Source of the DNA: Pictodentalium vernedei
Lineage: Eukaryota > Mollusca > Scaphopoda > Dentaliida > Dentaliidae
Direction of reading: 5' to 3'
DNA length: 64,000 nt
Assembly (NCBI GenBank): GCA_031216915.1
Contig: CM062288.1
Span: 179,330,596-179,394,595 of the forward strand
Shown here: positions 53,926 to 63,057 of the stretch, piece after piece
Numbering within the stretch: the stretch's first letter is position 1
How the letters are laid out: each line of letters begins with the position of its first letter
Translations under genes and position numbers: made by a program
The notes under the pieces: generated by a model
Database searches by the model: none
The model's input: only the letters and a program-made list of their open reading frames with translations
What the model was told of the DNA's origin: nothing

Positions 53926-55258
53926 TTCCGTCAAAAAATGTTGCCGCGGCCAACGTTCTTAGAACTTAGTTTAGTCAGACCACAATATTTCCCTTTGGCA
54001 CACCCTACAGGGCACATTTATGATCGGATTGCTTTGAAACCTGGTATGCTTGTTTGGGGAGACCTCTAGATGGGAGCTATCGATTTTCTTCCATTTCCGT
54101 CAACAAATGTTGCCGCGGCCAACATTCTTAGAACTTAGTTTAGTCAGACCTCAATACTTCCGTTTGGCACACCCTACAGGGCACATTTATGTTCGGATTG
54201 CTTTGAAACCTGGCATGCTTGTTTGGGGTGACCTCTAGATTGGAGCTATTGATTTTCTTCCAATTCTGTCCGTCAAAAAATGTTGCCACTGGAACGATCT
54301 TTGAACTAAGTTTAGTCAGGCATCAATATATTCCTTTGGCATGCCCTACAGGGCACATTTATGATCAGATCAGTTTGAAACTTTGTATGCTTGTTTGGGG
54401 TTACCTCTAGATGGGAGCTATTGATTTTCTTCGATTTCCGTCAAAAAATGTTGCCACTGGCAATGACCTTCGATGAACTTAGTAAAAACTTATTGCAGTT
54501 AAGCATCAGTATTTCCATTTGACACACCCTGCAGGGCACATTTAAGATTGGATCGCTTGCAAACTTGGTGTGCTTGTGTGGGGTAACATCTATATGGGAT
54601 CTGTCGATTTTCTTCCATTTCTGTAAAAAAATGTTGCCGCTGACCTTTGAACTTAGTTTAGTCAGACCTCAATATTTCCCTTTAACACACCCTTCAGGGC
54701 ACATTTATGATCGGAACACTTTGAAACTTGGTATGTGTGTTTGGAGTGACCTCTAGATGTGAGCTATTTTTTAATTTCGATAAAAATTTATTGTCGTCAT
54801 CACCAGCCTTTGAACTTACTGCATTTGTGTATCAACTTATCCCTTTTGCACTCTCTGTAGGGTATATTTATGAATTTCCATACCCCCCCCCCCCCCCCCA
54901 AAAAAAAAAAAAAAAAAAATTCCCACAAAGCAATGACCTACTTAGTGCATTTGTGCATTAACATCTTTCTTTGGCATGCCTCAAAGGGCACATTCATTAT
55001 CAGGTTGTTTTGAAACTTTGTATGCTTATGCAGGGTGACAAAGATAGGAGCTATTGATTTTCTTTTCATTTCCATCAAAAACTGCTGCTGTTAGCAACAA
55101 TCTTTGAATTTATTGCATTTGTGCATCAACATTCTTTGACATGGCCTACAGGCCACATTTATCATAGGATTGTTATTGTTTTTGAACTTGGTGTGCTCAT
55201 TAGTCAAGAACTCTAAATAAGAGCTGTTGATTAGCATTCATTTCTGTGAAAAAAGTTG
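53926..55258 (+). repeat. 169 bp satellite array (left of hAT MITE)
   Basis: Seven to eight increasingly diverged monomers ('GGCACACCCTACAGGGCACA', 'TTTGAAACCTGGTATGCTTG', 'CCGTCAAAAAATGTTGCCG'). Units start near 53997, 54166, 54338, 54520, 54684, 54845, 54972 and 55134. The first two spacings are 169 and 172 bp. A C-run followed by an A-run lies at 54883-54919. The array continues after the MITE at 56432. Confidence 0.85.
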
Positions 55259-55266
55259 CCATTTAC
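55259..55266 (+). repeat. Target-site duplication of hAT MITE, left
   Basis: CCATTTAC, repeated exactly at 56424-56431. Removing the element and one copy restores a continuous satellite monomer. Confidence 0.9.
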
Positions 55267-56423
55267 TAGGGTTGGGCGGTATTTCGGTATACCGATTATA
55301 TTCGGTAATATTTTCAATACCGTTACCGATACCGGCAAATAATTGTTTAATCGGTGTACCGAAAACTCGGTTTTACCGCGATATGCAATTCTCAAATTGC
55401 CCATCGCGGTTGGCTGTGAATAGTTTCACGTCAGTAAGGCTCGATACACTTGGCTTAAATTTGGGTAATTATTGTATTCTATTTAGTTTCTTGCTGTGCG
55501 AATCATAGTAAAGTTCAAGATACGTGTGTGTTTGCAGGTTTCTGCCAAGTCATTTATATTCTGTGGAGGCATTTAATGACTAGCTGACTGCTGGAACTGA
55601 AGCAATTCTGTATACCTTGAATTTGAAACACGTTGAGGTGGAAGGCACGCACTTAGCATGCATAGTTAGTCACGTGCACACTTTCGGCCAATGGCACTGC
55701 CGTCTGCTGAAGTTAAATAAAAATAGGACATTTTCTTTGGGGGAAATATCAGGGGATTCCAAACGAAACTCACAGTGATTGGCTGCTAGGACACGCATTA
55801 CGTCATTACTGCCTCGTGACTTCAGAAATGTGCTTGCAGGATTATTCAACACAAAAAGGACGAAAGTCTTGTCATTATTTAAAAAAAAATAAAAAAGTCC
55901 AACTTACTTACATTTTCTACCAAGCAGCATTCGCCCCATACGACCTTTTTATTTGAATGGTGGTGTGTAATACGGTTATTAATTTTAATCAAACATGAAA
56001 ATTATTGTGATGAACTGTGGCAATCGCATGCCCTTCTGTTCTGTTGTTACTTGTTGCACACTTCACTTCTCAATCTCATGTCACTGGACGATTCTGATTC
56101 GAAGAATTATTATCTCTGGGTTTGATTTTATTTTGAATTTCCTTCGATAAACATCAAATGTGCCTTGTTATATACCCCAAGTTGGCCCAACTGAACTTTG
56201 TGCTTAACTAAAATCATTTGTGAGTAAATATTTGAAAAAGTTTTGATTTTTGACGGCTGTCTTGTGCAAAGCTTCAGGCTCAAATTTTACAGTTTCGACA
56301 CGTTGAAGTTACGTTTTTTGTTATGGAGAAGACCCCCTTTGATTTTAATCAGTATTTCGGTATACCACGGTAATATTTTGCGATTACCGCGGTATTTATT
56401 TTTCCCAATACCGCCCAACCCTA
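55267..56423. mobile_element. Non-autonomous hAT element, 1157 bp
   Basis: The left end is TAGGGTTGGGCGGTATTTCG and the right end, read inward, is TAGGGTTGGGCGGTATTGGG, so at least 16 bp are identical. A perfect 8 bp target duplication flanks it. Next to each end are 'GGTATACCG' and 'TACCGCGGTA'-type subterminal motifs. Such clustered short palindromes near hAT ends are usually transposase-binding sites. No transposase coding was found. The ends differ from those of hAT-1 and hAT-2, so a third hAT lineage is implied. Confidence 0.92.
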
Positions 56424-56431
56424 CCATTTAC

Positions 56432-57300
56432 AATAACCTCTGAACATACTGCATTTCTTCCTTTAGCCAGTCTTACAGTTCACATTTAAAAATGCATGGA
56501 TTACTCTCATGTTGTGCACACACAATGCTGTTATGTTGAAATTTCATCAAATAACATTGGTACCAATGATCTTCAATTTTGCCATTTCATTTATAACTTA
56601 CCAAGTTCAAGTTTGTCAAGTTGAGCTACAGTGTCATTGACACTTTCATTACATTTGTGCGATATTCTGTTGTGGGGGGTTTGCCCTTTATTTTCTTTAC
56701 AATTTCCATGATTTTAGGTTTCTGGATGTGAACTTCAATCACAGTTGACACAGCCACGCTAAATTTGATATGTTGTCTTATCCACAGAAAATTCAAAGAA
56801 ATCAGGGCAAGTTCAAATTTGACTTTTGTCTGACATTTCTTTGTGTAACTATTGACCTTCATTGGCTTAAATTTCTATGATATTAATTTTTTTTTTTGGA
56901 TGATAACTTGTGTTATAATTGTCCCATCTAAGCCATATTTGGTACAGGACCTTATCCACTACAATTGCAGATCAATTCATATTTGCCTCAGAGTGACAGA
57001 AAATACAGATTAAATTTGACTTTGACATTTGTGTGGCATTCTGTTTTGGCCTTTATTTTTTCAGAATTTCCATGATTTTAAGTTTCTAGATGATAACCTT
57101 CATCAAATTAAACATTTGGACTTATCCACAGAAAATGATGAGCAAACTCAAATTTAATGTTTGCCCAACATATTGTCAGGAAGTTATTGCCGTTTGGTGA
57201 GCTTAAGTTTCCATGATTTTCATTTTCTGGATAACTCAAGCTATGTAAAATTATCATCCTCACCCTCCTTTTTTACAAGGTGGTGGGGTGGGACTGGTGT
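56432..57300 (+). repeat. Remaining 169 bp monomer and ~200 bp diverged repeats
   Basis: The interrupted monomer resumes ('AATAACCTCTGAACATACTG', 'TTTAGCCAGTCTTACAG') and ends near 56600. 'TCAAGTTGAGCTACAGTGTC' and 'ATTGACACTTTCATT' at about 56615-56650 mark an array edge, as at 41700 and 53900. Then three or four diverged units share 'TTTCCATGATTTTA.GTTTCT', 'GGATGATAAC' and 'CTTATCCACAGAAAAT'. Confidence 0.6.
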
Positions 57301-57469
57301 GGGAGGGGGGGGGGGGGGGGGGTCTGTGATATCTAGTAATCAATTTGTTTGTTCTACCTTCTATCCATTGGAATGTGCACTATTCTGTCTATCTATCCAT
57401 CAGTTCTGGCACTCCATTCATACTGTAAGTAGAAGGAGGTGTGGTCTAACACAAAAGATTTCCATTTTT

Positions 57470-58508
57470 ATACCCCCGCTTCGAAGAAGTGGGGGCTATA
57501 TAGGAATCGCCCTGTACGTCCGTCCATCCGTACTTCCGTCCGTACGTCTTTCCGGACATGAAATTCTTGTGTGCGCAACTCCTCCTACATTTATGAATCA
57601 ATTTGGACAAAACTTTTCAGACATCATCACTACTAAGTGAACATGCGCATATTCCAAGATTTTTGATTTGCGACAATTTTAACCAGGTTATCTCCCTTTG
57701 ACTTAGATTTATTATGTCTTTCCGTTCGAACAAATTCTTGTGTGCGCAACTCCTCCTACATTAATGAACCGATTTTGATGAAACCTTTCAAACATCATCT
57801 CTACTAAGTGAACATGTGCATATTCCAAACTTTTTGATCTGCGACAATTTTAACCAGGTTATCTCTCTTGAACTTTGATTTAATATGGGTTTCTGCATGA
57901 AATTCTTGTGTGCGCAACTCCTACCTTTATCAATCAATTTGGACGAAAGTTTACAGACATCATCATTACTAAGTAAACATGCTCATATTCCAAAATTTTT
58001 GAGCTGTGGCAGTTTTAACTAGGTTGTCTACCTTTAACTTAGATTTATTATGGGTTTCTACATGAAATTCTTGTGCGTGCAACTCCTCCTACATTTATCA
58101 ATCAATTTTGACGAAACCTTTCAAACATTATCACAACTAAGTGAACATACGCATATTCCCAAATTTTTGATCTGCGACAATTTTAACCAGGTTATCTCCC
58201 TTTAACTTGGATTTATTATGGGTTTTCAAATGGGATTCTTGTGTGTGCAACTCCTCCTACATTAATGAACCGATTTTGAATACATGTTGCACATTGTAAA
58301 TGTGTTTTTCCAAATGTAAACCATATATGTGTGGGCTCTTTAAGTATTCAGTGCTGTTCTGTGGAAGGCCACATGCAAATACAAATTTCAACAACAAAAA
58401 ATGATCTTTATGTATACATTTCCTTATGGCCTTCGCCTACATGATCAGAAGTGCATTCCTCTAAAAACCCAAAGCGGGGGTATTAATCACCTTCAGTGAT
58501 AGTTCTAG
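57470..58508 (+). mobile_element. Helitron-like satellite element (best-preserved copy)
   Basis: The left end is TTATACCCCCGCTTCGAAGA, AGTGGGGG, then 'CTATATAGGAATCGCCCTGT' and CGTCC runs. The array in the middle has five ~165 bp monomers ('ATTCTTGTGTGCGCAACTCC', 'TCCTACATTTATGAATCAAT', 'ACTAAGTGAACATGCGCATA', 'TTTTAACCAGGTTATCTCCC'). The right end is AAAGCGGGGGTATTAATCAC, a hairpin (ATCAC 58486-58490, GTGAT 58496-58500), then CTAG at 58505-58508 and T. The 'CCCCCGC' of the left end is complementary to 'GCGGGGG' near the right end. No Rep/helicase gene is present, so it is non-autonomous. Confidence 0.65.
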
Positions 58509-58529
58509 TTCTAAGTGTCAGATTTTGTT

Positions 58530-59330
58530 CCTTTTCCCATAATGGGACAGTGATTAGAATTGTGCTAGGGGTCAAAAGGTCAAGATCACTGTTACTATAA
58601 ATAGATTCATGGTTTCCAGACAATAACCTTAGTTTCCTTTTGCATACAATACTATAACTTTATACACTGATTGCCTTTAAGGTGTTGATGGTTTGGATTG
58701 CATTTGGGGTCAGTAGGTCAAAGGTAAAGTTCACTGTTACTGTATATTGATTTTTGGTTTCCCTGTAATAACTTTAGCTACATTTGGAGACAAAACTATA
58801 AATTCATACACTCATTGCCTATAAGTTATCAGTGATTATGACTGTGTTTAGAATAATTAGATCAAAGATCAAGGTCACTGTTATAAATAGATTTTGGGTT
58901 TCTGTGCAATAACTTGTTTCCTTTTTGCATACTAAACTTTAACTTCATACACAGATTGCCGACAATGTGTTGATTATTGGGAATGTGTTTGAGGTAAATA
59001 AATCAAGGGCAATGTGTTACTATAAATAGATTTTTGGTTTCCATGTGATAACTTTATTGTGTCTGAAACGATAACTTCATAAACATATATATATATATTG
59101 CCTATGGTGGGTTGTTGATTAGGAATGCATTTGAGGCCAATAGGTTCAAGATCAAGGTCATTTACTATAAATAGATTTTGGTTTCTGTTTTATAATGTTA
59201 TAGTTTTTTTGACATACAAAACTTAACTTCACACAGATTGCATGTATATTGTCGATGATAGAGATTGCATTTGAGGTACAAGGTCAAGGTCACTGTTACT
59301 CTAAATAGACATTTTGTTTGTCTCCTTCTC
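58530..59330 (+). repeat. ~142 bp tandem array
   Basis: About six units with 'GTTACTATAAATAGATTTTT', 'GGTTTCC.TG.AATAACTTT', 'ACTTCATACACTGATTGCCT' and 'GGTCAAGGTCACTG'. The 'AAATAGATT' block recurs near 58602, 58745, 58886, 59027, 59169 and 59304. A short (AT)n run lies at about 59085-59098. Confidence 0.75.
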
Positions 59331-59830
59331 CCCTCGATCGCAATATCAACATAAAACATCACATCATGTGAAGTACACATGACAATGCCATGGTTGACAC
59401 TTTATTCGCATGTTTGTATACAAAGAATGTTGAAAATAACTAGTGTTTTAACTAACAGGAACACAAGTAATAACTACTTATGTGAATTTACATATAACTT
59501 TCTCTACTGATCAATGACAATAATAAACAAACAAAAAAAAAAAATTTACCTGTGTGTCCACAGCGATCATCGTTATCGTGCTGAATGACCATATCAATCA
59601 AGTATATCACATTTGCGAAACAATGCCAACTTCCTCTACTCAGTACAGTTGTGTTCAGCCGTAATGCAACGCAGAGAAAATTTTTCTGATCTAATTCATC
59701 AGAATTCAACCGAACAGAAATATATTTCTCTCCTTCTCCCCTCGATCGCAATATCAACATAAAACAACACATCATGTGAAGTGCTCGAGACAATGCCTTG
59801 GCTGATATACCAAAGAACGGGTAAAGAAAA
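59325..59830. repeat. ~100 bp direct duplication 400 bp apart
   Basis: 'TCTCCTTCTCCCCTCGATCG', then CAATATCAACATAAAAC and 'CACATCATGTGAAGT' occur at 59321-59400 and again at 59729-59800. The second copy continues 'ACAATGCC.TGG.TGA' as the first does. The sequence between holds a 135-codon minus-strand frame (59488-59895) without a domain I recognise. The pair may be direct terminal repeats of an unknown element. Confidence 0.55.
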
Positions 59831-59878
59831 TAACACACACACAAATATACATGTACATATATATGTCTCCAGCGGCTT

Positions 59879-60082
59879 TTGAGTGAATCAGACATTAACA
59901 GTGATAGCAGTGTGTCGCTTCGTCAAGCAAACAAAATTGAGTCTCCACATGGTGGTCAAGGTTTCGTTAAGTGTAATTGTAATGGACCTAAGAGGTGTAA
60001 GAGTAAGAGATGTGCTTATTTCAAAAATAATGTTTTATGTAACAGCAGATGTCACAACTGTGTAAATTGTTCAAACAAATGA
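59879..60082 (+). CDS. Small Cys-rich ORF, unknown (CXC/tesmin-like pattern)
   Basis: The frame ends at 60080-60082. Its Ser/Asp-rich start (MSESDINSDSSVSLRQ) is followed by a dense cysteine segment: CNCNGPKRCKSKRC, AYFKNNVLCNSRCHNCVNC, then SNK. The spacing is C-x-C-x5-C-x4-C-x8-C-x3-C-x2-C-x2-C. This resembles zinc-binding CXC (tesmin/TSO1-type) motifs and the short Cys-rich C-termini of some transposon-derived proteins. I cannot name a family with certainty. The first 25 codons may not be coding, so the real unit could be a last exon of a longer gene or transposase. A polyadenylation-like AATAAA lies at about 60432-60450. Confidence 0.45.
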   Translation: MSESDINSDSSVSLRQANKIESPHGGQGFVKCNCNGPKRCKSKRCAYFKNNVLCNSRCHNCVNCSNK

Positions 60083-60173
60083 ATTATGTGAATATTGTGC
60101 CTTTCATATGTATGCTATTGTATATTATATTATAGAATATGTGTTGAATGTATTTGATTAACTAAGCATTTAT

Positions 60174-60230
60174 TCTATTATATCTTGTTTAACAGAGCTC
60201 ATGGAGGTCTGTCAAGCAAGATATAATAGA
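60174..60230. other. 57 nt near-perfect hairpin
   Basis: The 23-base arms TCTATTATATCTTG-TTTAACAGA and the inverse of TCTGTCAAG-CAAGATATAATAGA pair with only two mismatches, both of which would be G-U in one RNA strand. The loop is 11 bases (60197-60207). It lies 92 bp downstream of the Cys-rich ORF. It could be a transcript 3' structure, a transposon sub-terminal palindrome or chance. Confidence 0.75.
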
Positions 60231-60491
60231 TTAAATACCTTTATTTGGTTATTGATAGCGAATTCAGCGATTGTCTAAATAATTGTTCAATATGTCTGGA
60301 AATTATATTCATTTAACAGGTTTATAGAGATCCAATTGAGTAGACTCCACTATATTATGGCAATTATTGAATTTTTGTTGAATGTATTTGAATTATTTGA
60401 TTAACAAACTTGGATTTTTCATTTCTGTTATAATAAATATAAATAAAGATGACACATGGTGTCGTTATTTTTCAAACCCTCAATGAATACT

Positions 60492-60637
60492 CACCAGGCA
60501 TTTGGCCAAATGCCTGGTGGTCAATTTCAGTCATTTGGCCAAATGACTGGCTAATTTAGGCATTTGGCCAAATGACTGACAGTCTCAGGCATTTGACTAA
60601 GTGACTGATAGTTTCAGTCATTTGGCCAAATGACTGA
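60492..60637. repeat. Array of five palindromes spaced 29 bp
   Basis: Palindromes centred on TTTGGCCAAA begin their 10 bp cores at 60501, 60534, 60563, 60592 (degenerate, TTTGACTAAG) and 60621. Spacing is 33, 29, 29 and 29 bp. The first palindrome is perfect over 28 bp (60492-60519), the second over 22 bp (60528-60549) and the last over 24 bp (60614-60637). Outer bases differ between units (CACCAGGC versus CAGTC) yet stay palindromic in the first, second and fifth units. Confidence 0.93.
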
Positions 60638-60649
60638 TTTGACGCATTG

Positions 60650-60735
60650 ACTGTAACATATATACATATACATATACATAAATATACATATATATATATA
60701 TATACACATACATAGACATGTACATATATAAAGAT
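60650..60735. repeat. (TA/CATA)n microsatellite
   Basis: Runs of TATACATA and (TA)n directly follow the palindrome array. They end three bases before the stop codon region of the recombinase on the minus strand. Confidence 0.85.
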
Positions 60736-60737
60736 TT

Positions 60738-61736
60738 CTAAAGACCTAAATTTTTTGAAACGGCTAAACGCTCTTCTAAACTGTCCTTAACATAACCGTC
60801 TTTTGCGGTTTCAGAATGCCATCGTCCGTGACGTTTGAAAAGTCTATCAAGAACACCCTGATTAGCTGCACACGAAGCCCCTCCTGCTCGTAAGCTGTGT
60901 AAACTGAATTTGCCACTGTCATGTACAAATGGCTTGAAACTGTCAAGACAAATTTCTCGAAAATGTGTATAAGTCAATAATTTATTAATATCTCTTAACT
61001 TATAGCGCATTTTAGTCAACATAACATTACGAAAAATGAAATTGGTAGAATTATCCTCAATCTTCGCCCACCCAAACTATAATTTTAAATTTTCAACTGG
61101 GCATAATTTCGAATCAGTTTTTGCGAGCAAAACACAACTGCCATCCCGATATACATCCGTTTTACTGTGGTCCAAACGAATGGAAACATACTGTTCTTCA
61201 AGGACACAATCATTACGTTTAATATTAAGCACCTCACTGCTTCTAAGGAAGCCCGCAAAAGCAAGAAGAATCAGCACAATATTTCTCTGCGCAAGCACAT
61301 TCCCATAAATGAATTTGGAATCAAACATTTTTTCAATTAATTCTGTACAAATAGGTTCCTTTTTAGATACACGCTTGCATAACATGCACTTTGCTACTTC
61401 TAAAACATTAGTAACCAAAAGACTATCAGTGGGAGAAGATTTGCCAACAATTTGGTGAGCCCAACGAATGCTATAATAAGCTAAGTTCACTGGCGAGGGA
61501 GAATAACTTGTTTGCATAATACTAACCATATATAAAGCTACATGAAAAAGTGAGGCTGGCAAAATCTTCTCTTCTGGCAGTCCTACAGCATCAACCCATT
61601 TCTGCCAATGTTTGAAACCATTAAAGTAATTAAGCACTGTGTTAACACTCCGTGCACCAGAAAACACATCAAGAAGACCACTCGGTAACTGCCGCACCTC
61701 ATCTCCATACGTCTGAAAAAACATATGTAAAAACAA
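60738..61736 (-). pseudogene. Element C tyrosine recombinase, one in-frame stop
   Basis: A single reading frame holds the whole catalytic domain apart from one TAG at 61077-61079 ('PVENLKL*FGWAKIEDN'). All expected residues are present: Arg in 'GFLRSSEVLNI', Lys in 'DHSKTDVYRDGS', HxxR in 'HSLRAGGASCAANQG', His/Trp in 'KRHGRWHSETA' and the Tyr nucleophile in 'KDGYVKDS'. An N-terminal core-binding region ('TVLNYFNGFKHWQKWVD') precedes it. The enzyme would integrate a circular cDNA. Apart from the stop it looks well preserved, so the element may have moved recently. Confidence 0.9.
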
Positions 61737-62224
61737 AAAGACAATAAACTAATAGTAAATTAGGATAGCATAATCTGTATTAAACACTTGTACGAAAACT
61801 GAATAATTTGTCGTGCCTGTGCATAACAAAGATCCCAAAAGAAATTAGGCCGTGCCAAAAAACAACTGTAAACACGCAATTTAACATCAGGTATTCACAT
61901 AAAAGAACCCGATTTTTCAGGAAGGTATTATAAAGTCTCCCCAGCAGCAGATAAACGAAAACACTCTTCATTTACAGTGGTATTATCACAGCTCCGCAGC
62001 CCAAAGTGAACATAATAGATACTGACGGTATTCTCATATCTCCGCAGCCAACTGCAGCTCTACAACAGTAACGAACTGCTGCAAAGGCATTAAGACCACA
62101 AAGTTATATTTTTTTTTTTTTTTTTTTTACTGTACTACTCTTAACGGTATGATATGAAAAGCTAAATCTTGAATGCCAAAAACCTAATTAGAAATTCTCC
62201 CAGGGATATAGAACGCTTTAACCC
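61737..62224 (-). other. Element C spacer between pol and recombinase
   Basis: A/T-rich with a run of 20 T at 62109-62128. No ORF with recognisable content. It may contain the start of the recombinase ORF or its untranslated leader. Confidence 0.5.
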
Positions 62225-62520
62225 ATAGGTAAAATTAGAAGATCTGAAATCTCATTAGCAAAATGAATTCCATCTGGAGAAATCAACGGCCAAAAGTTAG
62301 CTGATTTCCACAATGGAATTATCAGAATGCCATTACATTTACATAGCTGCATATGAAGAAAAACACGGGCAATCAAACATATTGGTGGAACAAACCAACC
62401 AAATTTTTCACCCCAATGCTCGGCTAATGCATCAATGCCTGTACAAGTTGCATTCCAATGTCTGCTTTAGAAAACTGGTAATTTTGCATTGTATTCAGAG
62501 GCAAACCAGTCCACGGTGCA
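62225..62520 (-). pseudogene. Element C pol connecting domain
   Basis: Just after the TGA that ends the RNase H frame, the minus strand reads 'CTVDWFASEYNAKLPVF', then after a frame change 'IDALAEHWGEKFGWFVPPIC', 'CNGILIIPLWKSANFWPLIS', 'PDGIHFANEI'. This is the domain that follows RNase H in DIRS-type polyproteins ('TVDRFAS..NA', 'VDAF..W', 'PP', 'G.L..P.W.SA.FWP'). It carries at least one stop and one frameshift. Confidence 0.7.
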
Positions 62521-63057
62521 TCAACCCCACAAAGAATTTAGATTGTCAAAAATGGTGTCACCAATACCCCAGTCATCACCATCTACTAACTTACTGAGAT
62601 AATCGGCCTTCTCGTTGAGTCTTCTAGGCACCCATTCCATTTCAATACTGACACCATACCGTAAACATAATTTGAAAATATTTAGAACAATGAGCTGCAA
62701 ATGGGTCTCCATACTGCCCTTTTCAAGAATGCTAACCACATTCATGTTATCTGTAAACCATTTTACTCTCTCGTGTGTAAGCATACTCACTGAAGAGGTT
62801 AGAACTTTCAAAATAGCAGAGAGCTCTCTCCACGTAGAGCTTTGAGATGGTTCCTCCTGACTCCTTGCTCCATGAGCTACCCCCATAGCACACTCAACAC
62901 TATATCCACCATACCCGATATCACTGGCATCCGAGTACACAATCTTTGAACAAACTGGATTATAGCACATTAATTTACAATTAACATTTTTAAGATTAGC
63001 ATCCCAGAACTTAATCTGCTTCAAACTCTGATCAGAGAGGGTAATAAGACTCACCAC
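62521..63057 (-). pseudogene. Element C RNase H
   Basis: 'VYSDASDIGYGGYSV' holds the first catalytic Asp, 'SSTWRELSAIL' the Glu and 'VKWFTDNMNVVSIL' the next Asp. 'EWVPRRLNEKADYLS' holds the last acidic residue. All four positions look intact. The domain degrades the RNA template during cDNA synthesis. It is joined upstream to the RT thumb region (63051-63338) by a small frame change. Confidence 0.88.

Noticed and set aside
43696..54756. Repeated 'MFRVTSRWELSIFF' ORFs as a gene family
   Set aside because: They recur once per 169 bp satellite unit and have no start or regulatory context.
59488..59895. 135-codon minus-strand ORF as a gene
   Set aside because: It has no recognisable domain, it contains part of a direct repeat and a homopolymer-encoded Phe run, and it overlaps the start of the Cys-rich ORF. 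It was kept only as context.
60492..60637. CRISPR array (29 bp periodic repeats)
   Set aside because: The repeats are contiguous palindromes without unique spacers, there are no cas genes, and the genome is eukaryotic.
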